64,000 nucleotides of DNA from Chytriomyces cf. hyalinus JEL632 (taxonomy: Eukaryota > Chytridiomycota > Chytridiomycetes > Chytridiales > Chytriomycetaceae): positions 1 through 64,000 of the forward strand of contig JAIWWG010000070.1 of the NCBI GenBank assembly GCA_025435555.1, in the 5' to 3' direction. Below the pieces are notes generated by a model. It saw only the letters and a list, made by a program, of their open reading frames with translations, was not told the origin of the DNA and did no database searches. Position 1 is the first letter of the stretch. Each line of letters starts with the position of its first letter. Below are positions 10,388-22,495 of this stretch, one piece after another. A program made the position numbers and the translations under genes.

Positions 10388-11119
10388 TCATTGTTCCGGT
10401 GAGATTTTCCTGCTTGATTTTGAAACAAAATAAACCACACATAGACTTTCCTCGTTCGCCGTTATTTTCCTGTCTATGAGCGCAACGTGTGGATTTTGTG
10501 GAGTGAAGCTGAGTGTCGCTGGTTTTGGTGGTCCTGGCAGTGCGAACAATGATTGTTGTTGCGGTGTTGAAGTTGGGAGGTGGTTTGAATCTGCAGCCTC
10601 AAAATCTATGCATTGGCACCCGACAAAGAACTGCGCCCATTGGGATGGACTCACATTGATGTGTTTTTGTGCAAATACCCGGTCGTATCCGCTGTTCGCA
10701 AGTGTTTTTGACCCGCTGCGCTGAATGAAGCCTTGATACTCTTCTACGTTGGATTGCCTTGGTTGAGTTTTTTGCGAATGGCTGTCCTTGACTACCATCA
10801 CTTTCTGGAGATACTGGGGTTGCGCGAGGGGAGAGAGAGAGAGAGGCTGTGAGAGACTGATGCTGCGACAGACTGAGGCCGTGAGAGACTGAGGCTGTAC
10901 TGAGGGATGGAATGAGCCGCTGTTCCGTCCGTCCATTGTACGCTTAGTCTTTTCGAAACGACAGACATGGAATCTGCTGAACCAAACTTTCAATCGATGG
11001 GGCTCGTAGATTAATGAACTGCTGCGGCTGTTGGCATCAGTGTGCTGGGTCGTAACCTGCACCGATATGTACCAACGTTTTCCTCGGCGGGGTGCAACCG
11101 CATAACTTGAACAGTTCAT
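10388..11119 (-). CDS. Unrecognised 243-residue ORF in repeat copy B
   Basis: This ORF starts with ATG and is open for 243 codons on the minus strand, facing the 150-residue ORF. The predicted protein is rich in Ser, Gln and Pro, with a segment ISLSQPLSLSPLAQPQYL. Fragments of the same frame survive in copies A and C (for example ISVQVTAQRTDA), but there the frame is shorter and its start is not ATG. I recognise no domain. Frame conservation despite base divergence gives weak support for coding. Confidence 0.3.
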   Translation of the reverse strand: MNCSSYAVAPRRGKRWYISVQVTTQHTDANSRSSSLIYEPHRLKVWFSRFHVCRFEKTKRTMDGRNSGSFHPSVQPQSLTASVCRSISLSQPLSLSPLAQPQYLQKVMVVKDSHSQKTQPRQSNVEEYQGFIQRSGSKTLANSGYDRVFAQKHINVSPSQWAQFFVGCQCIDFEAADSNHLPTSTPQQQSLFALPGPPKPATLSFTPQNPHVALIDRKITANEESLCVVYFVSKSSRKISPEQ

Positions 11120-11450
11120 TTTTGGTCGGGCCCCTCACACGAATTGTGGGGGTCAAGGCGGACGACTTGGCAAAAGTTGGGTCAAAATTGTTTTGGTTCT
11201 TTGTGCAACGGGATGCAACGCGCTTTAAACGACTTCTGCAAACCGAACCAGGCATGACCGGGGTAAGGTCAGGGGGGTTCAACTTAAACGAGGCGGTTGC
11301 TTTGCTCTAACTCGTCGCTGATACTCCCAAGCGCTGTCTCGAAGTACGGTTGCGAGTCACAGTATCATACGTTGACAGCTGATATTGGATGTCGTTTGAA
11401 TCAGTTAATGCTCATTAGATTGGACTGGTGATCCTCGAATCTACGCCGCT

Positions 11451-12089
11451 ATAACTATCTCTGTCAAGAATTCCAGATCCTGAATTATTGACTTTGAGGG
11501 ATGGGAAAGCAGGATGGATTGCTGACATATGGCGCAAAGGGGGCAACGTTTGAGGTATTATTGTTTGTATTTGTCCTCTGTTTTTGGTTACTGGCAAATC
11601 TTCAAATTTCAAGCTCCGTCATGCTGCCCTCTCTGCGCGAGTGTACAATTCAAAATATTCAGGCTCCATTCGGTAAGCAATATATATCGCGCCTTATGCA
11701 TCAGATGTGGTGTTTGGGGCTTTTTGGGCCCAAAAAAGGTGCAATTGCACGACTATCTGCACCTGCGAAGTGCCGAAGGCAGCCTCCAATTTAAAAGTAT
11801 CCAAGTAGGTTTTGAAGGATGAAGTTGAAGCAGACGCGTTAAGGTGAACAAGATGTTCACTTTGCCTTTAGAAATAAAGATTCAATCCTTCATGTGAATG
11901 ACAAAGCTAAAATAGATGTGGAGCCCTTGAGTGTGAGTTGCTGAAGTGCAGCACAATGTTTCGTATCACTGTCGCTCAATGGTTGAACAGATTTCACCTT
12001 GGAGAGGTCAGGGTCAATCATCCCAGCACACCTGGACCTGGTACCCAATGTTGAGGAACGTAAAATTGGCATTGGCTATTGATGATTGA
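11451..12089. other. Centre of the inverted repeat pair B/C
   Basis: This spacer separates forward copy B from inverted copy C. A small ORF at 11529-11822 contains CCPLC and CIRCG, resembling a zinc-ribbon pair, but it is short and unsupported elsewhere. Nothing else looks coding. Confidence 0.4.
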
Positions 12090-15000
12090 TGACCTTATCA
12101 GAGATCATTGTGCCGGCAGAGATTCGAGGTTCACCAACGTCACACAAGCCATTCCAATGAAGTCCAGACTGATTCAAAAGATTTCGAATATCACTGGACA
12201 AGTCATAACACTGTGTACTTCGAGACAGCCCTCGGGTCATAACGCAGCAAAACTCCTTGCGAGAGACCTGGCAAAGCGACCACCTTGTTTGAGTTGAATC
12301 CCCCCCGACCCCCCGGTCATGCGGAAAATCCCTCCCTGGTTCGGCTTTGCCCAAGTCGTTTAAAGCGCACCCCTGCCCCTTGCAAAAAATGACCAATTTT
12401 GCCAAGTCCCCCGCATGAACCCCCACAAGTAGTGTGCAGGAACTGACCCAAAAAAAAACTCACTCCAAATTGCGTTGTTACATCCGGCGAGTTGGCCCAT
12501 CAAACCATAGGTTCATATCGGTGCAGGTTACGGCCCAGCGCACTGATGCAAGGGGCAGCAGTCATGAATCCACGAGCAGCCCATCTTTGAAAGTTGAATC
12601 GGATTCCATGGCTGTCGTTTCGACAAGAACCATGCCAATAGAGGGACGGAAACAGAGCCTCAGTTCATTCCTCAGTTCATCTCTCAGTACAACCTCATTC
12701 CATACGGCCTCGGTGTCTCGCACGATACAGCCTCAGAATGTCCCTGTATCTTCAGCAAGTGATGGCTTGGGGTGGTACACTATCAAGAGGTGGACACGGC
12801 TGCCAGTCTCAAACCACTCTACCAACGACACCGACACCGACACCGAGTTCACCGCGGCAAGCTTCCGGTGCTTCCAAAAAACACGCACAACACAATGAAT
12901 GATATCGATTATCCCACCGCCACCCATATTAATGTAAGCCCATTTGAAACGGGGCGCAGTTCTTAGTCGGGTGCCAATGGATGAAATTTGTGCCCACAGA
13001 CGGACAAATTCAAACCACGTCCAAACGGCAAGAATCAAAGTTCCAAGATTACCAAAAACAAACAACAAACAAACAACGACACTCAGCTTCACTCCACAAA
13101 ATCCAAACGTTGCGTCGTAGAGGCGAAAATAACCGCGAACGAGGAAAGTCTATTGGCTATGTGTCGTTTATTTGTTTCAAAATCAAGCAGGGAAAATCTC
13201 ACCGGAACAATGATCCCTCACCCCCTTCCCTCCTTCTTGACACCACTCAGTCGAGGTGTGAAGAATACCCCATCTCGACCCGCATCTGAAAACGGCTCCG
13301 GTCTATGCCGCAAAGATTCTGGAATCCTCAGGACCCCACTCCATTCAATATGTCCCGCCTTCTTCATCCCCTTGAGCATCAGTTCGTTCAAAAAGTCTGC
13401 ATTCCCGGCAAAATGCAATCGTCGAGCTTTGTTTACACTGCGCGTCAAAAAATCCAGTGCGTCCCTCCCGCGACATCCCCAGTACCATCTGAAACTGGAT
13501 TCCACGAGATATTGCAAAAGCGAAGGAACTGTGGTTCCGACATAGTCCACGTATCCCGGTTGGATTTTTGGACCGCCGAACGGTCTTGGTGATGCTGGGT
13601 CAAACATGAGTCCGGCAGTAATATAGATGAGTCGGCTGGAAGATACCGCGGTATTCGAAAAGAAGGACATAATGGCTGAAGTAGAGTCGTTGATGGTGGA
13701 TGGTTGGCTTTTTGGCGGGATGACTGGCTCGTAAACAGAGACTTGCAGGTTACTGGATGTGATGTCGTGGGTCAAAACGAGGACACTTCGAGGATTTGAA
13801 TAGACGACAGTGCGGTCAGCCTTGACGGATTGTTTTTGGTGACGGTGGGGAGCTGGAGGGATGCATCAGTCAGCGTTGCGTAAGAAAAGGTGAGCCCACC
13901 ACTGGTGGTGGGTGAAGTGTAGCAAGGAAATGATTACAAACCGGGACAGGGATGACCATGGCGGTGATGGTTGTGAGACGTCATGGTTTGGAGCAAGGTG
14001 TGGCACATCTGAAGGACCAGTTTAATAGGAGCGAATCGTAGCGGCAAACGCAGAACGTCGCCCATTAGCTCTCCTTACCTGCGTGTATGGGGTGGTTGTT
14101 TGCTGCTGTGGCGAGGTCTCTGGAGGCGTGTTGGTTACCAGTGGTGGTTGGGCCTTTTTTCAGACTTGGTTCACTCGAAAAGTACAAAATATTTTTTTGC
14201 CTGTTTTGGTTTCTCCGTAAGTTGGGAACTGAAACAAAGGCATTGGCATGTCGAATGCCGCACTCGCTTACACCCCCAGCAGACACATAAATCACGCGTT
14301 GCGTATGTTATTTTATGCTCCCATTTACATCCGTGATGTGAGAACCTCACCCTCCTTTCAAAGTGCAAGGGAAATGGCGCACTTCATACACCGATAGAAA
14401 AAACGGGACATTTGCTGCTTCAATTGACGGGAAATCATCTTTGAGCGCCCTTTTTTCGCCAGCCAAGAATTTTGGGAGCCGATGAATGGATCGATCGCCG
14501 CCCAACAATGCACAATGCAAATTCTTCTCTGAGAAATGGGCCACACCATCTCTCAGATACAAGGACGGCATCGTGCGCATTGTCACTCATGAAGCATCGA
14601 AAAACGGCCAAAGCGTGCGCCATCGAAGTATATCGCAGCTTTAGGAGACGGAGTTTGCATCGCATCCCCGCGGAAGGTGGCAAACATCAACCGCCATATA
14701 CTGCCCTCGATATGAACATGAAGCGGACTTGATTGAATTGATTGGTCTCTAGAGCATTCTGAACTTTGTCGATTTGCGGCATGTGTATCTCACAGGCATC
14801 GAATTTGCGAGGCGAAACTTCATGCGACGTGATTCAAAGCGATGTATATAGTGCAGTTTGAACTGGTCCAGCCCAGCGTCTCGAGAGAAGATGTCACAAG
14901 ACGGGCCAAGAGTGCTTGGAATGTTGACTGTATATTTGATGTTTTACGCATCAGCACAGCGTTCGAGTGATCTTTGTCCATTGAATACACCATCCCCGAT

Positions 15001-15200
15001 GTAAATCGCCCGTGTGATCCATTTGCAGCCACTCCACATGAGTTGGCATTTTGCGAATGTGGGCAACAGCGTTGATTTGTGCCTCCATACGTTTTCCAGA
15101 GACCGTAGGAAGGATCCTGTTCTGATCAGTCAATGATCGATCCGCCAAGGAAGGCAGACGTGACTTCATCTGACGAATGTTGACTTCGCAATTTTGCCCA
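12090..15200 (-). repeat. Segmental repeat unit, copy C (inverted)
   Basis: This is the reverse-oriented copy. From 12255 to 13100 it is nearly identical to copy A, and 13100-13900 is nearly identical to both A and B. From about 13930 to 14680 it is roughly 85% similar by eye. From 14680 to about 15200 only patches of similarity remain, such as a region that aligns with the 5280-5345 part of copy A. With copy B it forms a large imperfect palindrome centred near 11770. Confidence 0.8.
13218..13670 (-). CDS. Repeat-unit protein, unrecognised (copy C)
   Basis: This is the copy C version of the 150-residue ORF, with the ATG at 13670 and the stop at 13218. The frame continues open upstream to 13775 as in copy B. 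It differs from B at a few residues, such as Arg-Arg in place of Arg-Gln before LHFAGNADF. Function is unknown. Confidence 0.5.
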   Translation of the reverse strand: MSFFSNTAVSSSRLIYITAGLMFDPASPRPFGGPKIQPGYVDYVGTTVPSLLQYLVESSFRWYWGCRGRDALDFLTRSVNKARRLHFAGNADFLNELMLKGMKKAGHIEWSGVLRIPESLRHRPEPFSDAGRDGVFFTPRLSGVKKEGRG

Positions 15201-16195
15201 GCTTGTGATCAGAGGAGGGACACCAACTCGAGAAAGACACGAGGTTTCATGTCCCGCCTTACGAACTCAATACGGTATGGGTGAGTTATATCGCATTCCG
15301 CGCGTTTCAATGTTGGCAAATCGTCGATTAAAGTTCAATAATCGGACAACACGTGCGCTTGGAAAGTCATGCCGGGTAGGACGCATTGATTCAACTGGCT
15401 GGAGCACATCTGCCGCGATAAATGCACGAACCTCGATCCTGAATGAAAATGAAAAAAAAAAAAAAAAAAAAAAGGTCAAGAAGGCACGAGCGGGCATTTC
15501 ATGCTAGTTTAAAGCGCGTGGATAATACGCACGACCAGTCGCAGTGTCTGAAAGCAGTTTAGAAATCACGAACAATTTGCCGAGGATTTATGTCCGTTTT
15601 GATGGATTGATCGGGAGTCTGCCCGCTGCATTTTTTTCATCAGCATTAGTAATGAGCACATGGGCATCCAATGTGAACACTACCGTCTGCGAGAGGCAAT
15701 ATCTCTGGAATCAACGCATCTACGGTGTCCCTGGACTCGTGTACAGCTGGTCGACTGCGCTGGGTTGCTGATACCCATATGGGTACGCTCACGCAGAGGG
15801 GCGTATGAACGGACAAGATTACCAGTCGTCGTGACTCGGATAAATGTGAATGCGAAGATTCCAATGAGGTGGAGGTTATGCCAGAGGCTGCAGCTGATGA
15901 TTCGATAGCGGCCATGCGCCGACGGTGAATGAAGACCAAGCAGTTGCAAAGTACAGGCTGGCTCCTTGCGTTCAAAACCAACTCGCTGACATCGCTGACA
16001 TGCTGAACCTCCCGCTCTCGCTCTCGCACGCACGATAGGACGCTGTTTGAGTTGTTTTGGAGTTTTTCAGTATTTTGCTGGCTTTTTCTGACACGAGCTT
16101 AGTAAGCTTCGCTTTTTCCACTTTAGTCAATCAACAACCGCCAACAAATATTTTGTTTCAAACTTTTACTTTTATCCTCCAAAACTGAACAAGTC
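15201..16195. other. No supported gene; contains a poly(A) run
   Basis: Several ORFs of 70-130 codons occur on both strands but lack family resemblance or consistent context. A run of 22 A lies at 15452-15473. The stretch separates the repeat block from the 3' end of MSH3. Confidence 0.5.
15452..15473 (+). repeat. Poly(A) run of 22
   Basis: An uninterrupted run of 22 A is preceded by GAAAATG. It might mark the tail of a retroposed sequence, but no matching source or target duplication is visible. Confidence 0.8.
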
Positions 16196-19100
16196 TCACG
16201 ACCGCAGCTTCGCAAGTATCGCCTTCATTTGCGCAACATTATCAGTGACAGATCCAACCCCTCCCCGCGTCCGCTCGTGCACCGCTTCCAATCGCCGCGA
16301 CTGTCTTTGCGCACTCTCTAAAATTCCATGTGGCAGTCCTGCCAACCGAGCAACGTTCAATCTGGTTTTTGTCGCAACTCCATTAAATAAAATCCACAAA
16401 CATCACATGCAAAACATAAAAACTCACCCATACGACCTGCTCGCAAGTCCTTCCGTAAGCTTATACAAAAACGTGACAACAGCTCCACCTCCATCCATCT
16501 CATCAGACGCAATGAATCCCATATGTGCACACCGAACTTTTCCAACCTCCGCAATTGTCTCACGCCCATCATCCTGCTCTATACCCCCCGCATCCAAAAT
16601 TTCTTCACTAATGGCACCCAAAGACGGATAATGCGTCACAAAAAGCGTGCAACACCCAACTCGCTCCACTAAATATCGCAGCGTGGCGTATGCAATAGCC
16701 GTCCCATCATGGGTACTCGTTCCTCGTCCAAGTTCGTCAAGAATACATAGAGAACGCTGCGTGGCGCGTTGCAAGATTTCAGAGGTTTCGGTGAGCTCTT
16801 TCATGAATGTGGAATGACCCCGAGTAATGTCGTCATACGCGCCCATACTTTGTGAATCGTCCACAACAAAAAGAGTAATTCAGCTGCGACAGCAAATCAA
16901 GCCTAGCTTTTTTTTTTCCTCTCACCGCGTGAAAATTGCGTCAAAAATACCAAGGCGAGCTGAATCGGCCGGAACGTATGACCCAATTTGACCCATGATC
17001 GCAATCAGAGCAACTTGTCTGATATAACTGGATTTTCCACCCATGTTTGGTCTGCGAAATGACGTAAGGGCAAATTAGAAATTGGGTTTTTGAAGACAAC
17101 ACGCGTGGTAATAACCCTGTGATCAGAAGGCATTTATCTTTCTCCTGGAATTGGCATGTGTGAGAATCGTGAAGATGAATCACAAAAAAATGAAAGGCCA
17201 AATGCAATTTACCTTCAAAGACACATCATTTGAAACAAAGTCCGGAATAAGTATCTCAACGATTGGATGCCTTCCGCCAACAACTTCCATAACACTTTCA
17301 TCGGTATACTCTGGCTTTGTGTATCCTGGTTGCATGGCAACCTTAGCTGCGTGGAGAGGTTGGATTCAGTTGTTTTGGTGCATCACAAGCTTGCATTGAA
17401 AGGTACCTAGTGATAAGAGGCAATCTGCAATTGCCAGAGATTGCACAACCGCACGAAACTGCTGGTAATATTCCCCAACTTCGCTATTTTCGAAAGTACA
17501 AAATGATTGAGAATCCTTCAAAAAAACTTGATAACAGCAAAAACAACTGCTCCCTATATCCACATACCCAAGAAATTCCAGGTACGCCGCTTCCGCAGCG
17601 GCGTTCAGTTTCTCCACCAATACATCACGTTCTTGTAATTGCTCGAGCACTTCAGGAGTGTGAAAACGGGAAACGGCTTTCGTACTTTCAAATGAAGTTA
17701 AGAAATTGTGACCAATCAGATGGCACAGTTGACTACTCACTTGTTCACTTTTATCCAATCTTTCGGGACGATTCCAACATTGGACACTTTGATTTCAATG
17801 AGATACTAAAGAAAAAAAAGCCTTTTTAAAATATGCTCGATTCAAAAAAACTGCGAAATGAATCATGCAAAATGAATCATGCATTTCTTTTACCTCAGTC
17901 CCCGCCACACTCACAAATTCCACCCCAGCATAGCCACCTTTCAACCGCTTTCGAATACCTTTCAAAATTTCAACAAACCCATCCTCACATTCACGCAACT
18001 GTCGTGTTAACTCTTGCAAACTCGTCATGGATTCACTTTCTGCGTCCCCATCCTTCAAAAACACAAACACATTCCGCTTCACGTTTTTGGAACACGCTTC
18101 TGCATCTAATCGCGCCAGAAATCCCATAATCGGTAAAGAAATGTTTGCAGATTGCTCAAACATGGTGTTCAACAGGCTTGATTTGAAGGGGGAAGCTGAA
18201 GTTGGATGTTGTGACAGAGTTGTGGCTATTTTGGAGAGGCATGAGAGGGTTGCATGTAGGTCTGAAGGCGGGCAACGGTTGTAACGGATACGGGCGAGTG
18301 ATTTTTCCAAATCTTTTTGTTGTTGGTTTTAGGGTGTTTTCAGGAGAGATGCAGTCAAAGTAGTATACCTGGCAACTGGTTCAACAGCCCGCGCAACTTA
18401 ATCATCGGAACATTATCCATTTGAATGCATTCAATCACTTCTTGAACAGCATCAATACGTTCTTGCAAAAGTCTGGCAAAGTTTTCAAGTTTTAAAAACA
18501 CAAAGCAGAAAAAGACGAAAAACGCATATGAAACTCAACTGCACATTCACTAAAGGTCTACCAACCCATCTCTTTAAAAGCCTGGCACCAAACCGAGTGA
18601 CGGTATGATCCAGGACCCATAAGAGCGAGCCTTTTCCTCCGACCACACTTCCTCCGCCCATTGCCGCTTCTTCTGGTTCGAATACTTCCAAAGCGCGTAG
18701 TGTCGGTCCACTTAAAGTCATTTGTCCCAATGCGCTGAACGGCATGAATGACTTTGTGAGTAGCAACGCATGGTCCAGATTGAATTCAGTGAGATGGTGC
18801 AGGAGGGCAGACAGGCATGTTAAAATGTCTTCAGGTAGGCTGAGCAGCTGCAGATACATTTCTGTGCTCAAAATTTGAGTTAATTATGAAACAGCAGTAA
18901 ATACCACCAGTTTTGATCCTTTCTCTCACCAGCGTCGCGATTAGAGCCACTGCTTCTGCCAGTCCTGATAGGCCTCTCGTAAAACTCTGCCAAGTTGCTT
19001 CTCGCTGAAAAGAACATTCAATATCATCCCAAACACAAAAAATTCCAAACAATTTACCAGCAGCCACATCAACAAACGCGTCCTTCAATCGCTCCACTCG

Positions 19101-20593
19101 CACACAATCCCCATTTTGCTCGCGACTCACCGCCCAATGCTTCAACACCCCTTCTGTTGCTGGTGATAACCCATCCACAGGCAACACCAATTCCACCGGT
19201 CGCACATGTTCCAACCGTGTCTCCAACTCCCCACGCAGCGCACCATCTTCGAACGAGTCATATACGATTTCGCCTGTGCTCAATTGGACGGCAACCATGT
19301 GGATTTTGCACTTCTCGGTCGAAGCGGAGAATGTTTCGGATAGGACCATCAAGTAAGATGATTTTTCAGCAGCTTCAATTTCTGCAGACGCGCTGCTGCC
19401 ACAGAGGTCTGGATCAATGAACGTGGATTTGGTGAAAATGTTGGTCATTGTTCGTGTAAATGGTGCACTCTTGTTGTCTCCGGCGGCTGTTGCGTATTGA
19501 TCAGTATATACTGTCGTGCTGCTGCATGATAAAATATAAAATATGTTTTCACACCTTTCAACGCTGCAGTCTCTGATTGACGCACGATGCCCACTTTGTA
19601 ACCCAAATGCACAAGCTTCGACACATGGACATAAAGTCGGTGTGTGGGAATAGAAGCGCCGCGCAGATTTTTGTCCATGTAAGCAACAATATTGAGTTCC
19701 TTCGACGCTGACTAAAAATGATGCGTTGTTGGTTTTGTGTTTTTTGTCCGAATTTGGTGAAATTGAAACAAACCAGAGCGTCCTCCTCAAAAAACCGAAA
19801 CTTGTAACCGACTTCAACTGCCATCAGGACATCGGGATACTGTTTCCGCAGCTGCAGGTACTGCTGCTCCAAGGGAGTGTATTTGATGGCCGAGGAGGAT
19901 TTCTTGCTGGTGCTCTTTGGTGTTGATTTGCCGATGGATTTGGTAAGCACAGGAGTCGATGGGGCATCCGCAGCTACATCTTCATCTTCGTCCATATCGT
20001 TAGTTGTATCAACGTTCTCGACGCGGTTGAGCGGATTTTTGAGAAGGAATCGTTTTCGAAAGCGATCGCGGGTTTCGTCCGATATTTGGGCTGTTGAGTT
20101 CAGCGCGAGTCCGGAGGACACCGAGAACCTTCAAATGCGTTCATTCATTCATTGAAACGAAAGATCAGATGTTGCGTTTCTTGATCGCTCATGAAAAAAG
20201 AGCTGCACACCTGTCTACAAGAGAAGCTCGAGGAGAGTGGATATGTGCGACTGAGTCATCGCAGTCTTCGTCAGAGTCGTCGCTGATTACGCGGCGTCGT
20301 TTGAGCGTGTTTTCAGAGGTTGGATTTGTCTGCGTGTGGGCAGGGTTCGATGTCTCTTGGGATATACTGGGCTGGTATGCATTCGAAAGGGGTGCCTGAT
20401 GTATTGCTGGACAGACTGGCGTTGTTGATGGTGGTTGGATGGGCTCTGACGAGACAGGCTTTGGCTGACAGGGAGCCGGTCCTGATGCGGGACTCTTGTC
20501 CTTCACGGCAAAGAAGGATGAGATTGTTGCCTGCTTCTTTCCGGTGCTCGCGACGGTCTTTGCCTTCTTGGTCTTCCCAAGCATCGTTTGCAT
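16196..20593 (-). CDS. MSH3: DNA mismatch repair protein MSH3
   Basis: MSH3 pairs with MSH2 in MutS-beta, which recognises insertion-deletion loops in the nucleus. The N-terminus (exon 20211-20593) has a PCNA-interacting box, QATISSFF. The next exon from 20128 carries the mismatch-binding domain signature [19 protein letters not shown] then [10 protein letters not shown], typical of MSH3 rather than MSH6. Later exons give [11 protein letters not shown], the core domain near 18550-18860, Walker A in [12 protein letters not shown] near 17000-17045, and Walker B in [12 protein letters not shown] near 16740. The C-terminal helices end at 16196. I count about 13 introns; intron 1 (20129-20210) splices in frame. 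Expected length is roughly 1,100 residues. The start could also be the ATG at 20584. It is divergent from the membrane gene at 20805. Confidence 0.93.
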
Positions 20594-20804
20594 GCAGAGT
20601 TGTTTATTTTATCAATAAAGCTGGTCAATATTAACAGCGTGATCGAGGTCGTTGCATGAGCTCCTGAACAGACAACCTGCGTTTAGCAGCGCTCGTTCGC
20701 TCTGCATGCTGCTGGATATATGACAGCTGGCCGCCTTTTGTAGTGTCTGTTCCATGGGGTGATGGCATAGAAAACCAATTCTGACAATTACTCGGAACCC
20801 AACA

Positions 20805-21848
20805 ATGACCGAGGCTGAGGTGCTGCAGCAGATCGAGTTCAACAAGTGGCTTTTCTATGATATCAATCAAGGCTGGAACAGCGTAAAGGTGAGCAACGCG
20901 CTTTCTTCGCAGCCCGCGAACTGATCCGGCGAGGCAGATTGTTGGCATGACGGTGATCCCGTACTGCTACGCAATCTTCCCCAGGTCGTTCATCTGGAAC
21001 ACGCTCATGTTTGGCGCTGTTTGCGACTATGTGCACGCCCTCGCCGTCTTTTGCGCATTCTCAATTTCTCGGACATGGCCCCGCGCCAACGTGCAGCACC
21101 TCTGGATTCTCCAGTGCACAATGGCCGCTTTCGTTCGCATCGTTGAAATAGTGGTGATAACTTGCGCTGGCGCTGAATGCAAAGTAACAGTGTCCGAACT
21201 CGACAGTACAACGGGAAAATCCTTCAAGCCGTGAACCACGGACGAAAACTGCCGCTCTGGCTCATCATCTGGTTTGGCATCGGATCGCTCGGCATTTTAT
21301 TTGGACGTATATTTGACGCAGTTGTCACTGCGACTTTTCTGTGGGGAGTTGTGGCGCTGCGGCTGGGGATGGCAGTTGTTTCCATATTCTCATGTGAGTT
21401 ATCGTGTCGTTATACTTTCAGATGCTCATGACCTGCATGAAACTGATGCCGGTACTACAGTGTTTTCATCCGTGCCCGTGATTTACATGATGGGCGCTGA
21501 ACTCTATCGTGTCTACAAAATCAACAAGGAAGACGGAGGCGCTGATTTGAACTCATTATCCTCCAAAGTGCGGCTCTTCGTCTTATCTTTCTCAACTTGA
21601 TCGATGTCGGGCTCCTTGTCCAGTTCCTGGTGCCGCAAGCAGTTGGCATTCCGTTTGCACGCTGGTTTTTTGACAACTGGGACAACTCGCGGTTGTCGTA
21701 TTACGCTGTGGATGCCTTATTAAGTCGACTTGTGGATTACAGAGTCAAGGCTACGGTGGCAAGTGCGGAGTTAAGCAGTCGCGGTAGCGGCAGGCGCTCC
21801 ATACTACTGTCGTCTGGGTTGCCAAAACTTCGAAGCGGAGGAAACTGA
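20805..21848 (+). CDS. Multi-pass membrane protein, family not recognised
   Basis: From ATG at 20805 the protein begins MTEAEVLQQIEFNKWLFYDI. It continues with hydrophobic helices near 20960-21060, 21100-21165, 21250-21330 and 21340-21390, then near 21440-21500 and 21550-21650, giving six or seven membrane segments. The helical pieces lie in different frames. A 49-base GT-AG gap at about 20890-20938 and a 28-base gap at 21393-21420 (GTGAGT to TTTCAG) restore frame. A 23-base GT-AG gap near 21181 would also do so, and one further frame change near 21540 has no clear intron. Either the introns are very short or the sequence carries indels. The layout resembles a seven-helix receptor-like protein, but I cannot name the family. 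Confidence 0.6.
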
Positions 21849-22495
21849 TACCGCACAGATCGTCGTTTAAATCTGTTTGGCACTGAGGATGAAGGCCCAG
21901 TAACCACTATTTCCCTTTCTTTTGCACACCACTTGTATCTGGCACTATTTATTAGAATATACCATCAATAACTCTCGCTGACCAACCAATGTCGCGCACA
22001 CAGTTCCGCCATAGCCGGTGTATTTGACACTTGCTGGATGTCAAAAATTTTGTGCACCACAGTTGGATGACATATCTCCAAATCTTGTCAGTCTTCCGAC
22101 GATGACCGCGAACTGTTTTCCACTTCAAGCGTGGCTGGGAATGTGCGCTCTCCCTTTCATGCCTGGCGTCTGAGCATTTTTGGAGGCCCTGCTGAAACTG
22201 ACGCTGGGTACAGATTGAATTGAAGTCGCTCCAACTCTGCCTCAGCACATCCAAGTGGCTCATGCTGTGAGTGGAAGCGCTTCTCTTCCGACTGATTGGT
22301 GTGGCCCTGTTGCGATTGTATTTTTGCCGGCAGAAGCTGTTTGATGACAAGCCAATGGCCAGTGGCGTCTGCTGCACCGATCAGTAGATGAAGATAGCAG
22401 AGAATCTAACATCGAGTAATTTTATTGTATTGACCACGTAAAAAGGACATTGAAAGGGAAACATCCTTGTCATAACAGCAAGAGCTGAACAAAAC
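21849..22495. other. Intergenic, no supported gene
   Basis: A minus-strand frame at 21952-22377 gives 141 residues of basic, Trp- and Cys-containing sequence, but it starts with GTG and resembles nothing known. The region lies between the 3' ends of the membrane protein gene and the giant ankyrin gene. Confidence 0.5.

Larger units (their letters stand above)
8310..11450 (+). repeat. Segmental repeat unit, copy B (forward)
   Basis: This second forward copy follows copy A almost directly. Compared with A and C it lacks about 110 bases, with the join near 9575. Its right third (about 10500-11450) is diverged from A and C but clearly related. Shared islands include the stretch around 11040-11070 and the region around 11330-11440, which copy C also keeps and copy A has lost. 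Confidence 0.8.

Noticed and set aside
11529-11822. Zinc-ribbon-like ORF with CCPLC and CIRCG
   Set aside because: Only two Cys pairs in a 97-codon frame, with no conservation among repeat copies; kept as a note, not a gene.
15205-15507. 100-codon ORF ending in poly-Lys
   Set aside because: The Lys run is just the translated poly(A) tract, and the rest resembles no protein family.
21952-22377. 141-codon minus-strand ORF
   Set aside because: It begins with GTG, has no family resemblance, and lies at the 3' side of two genes; probably chance.
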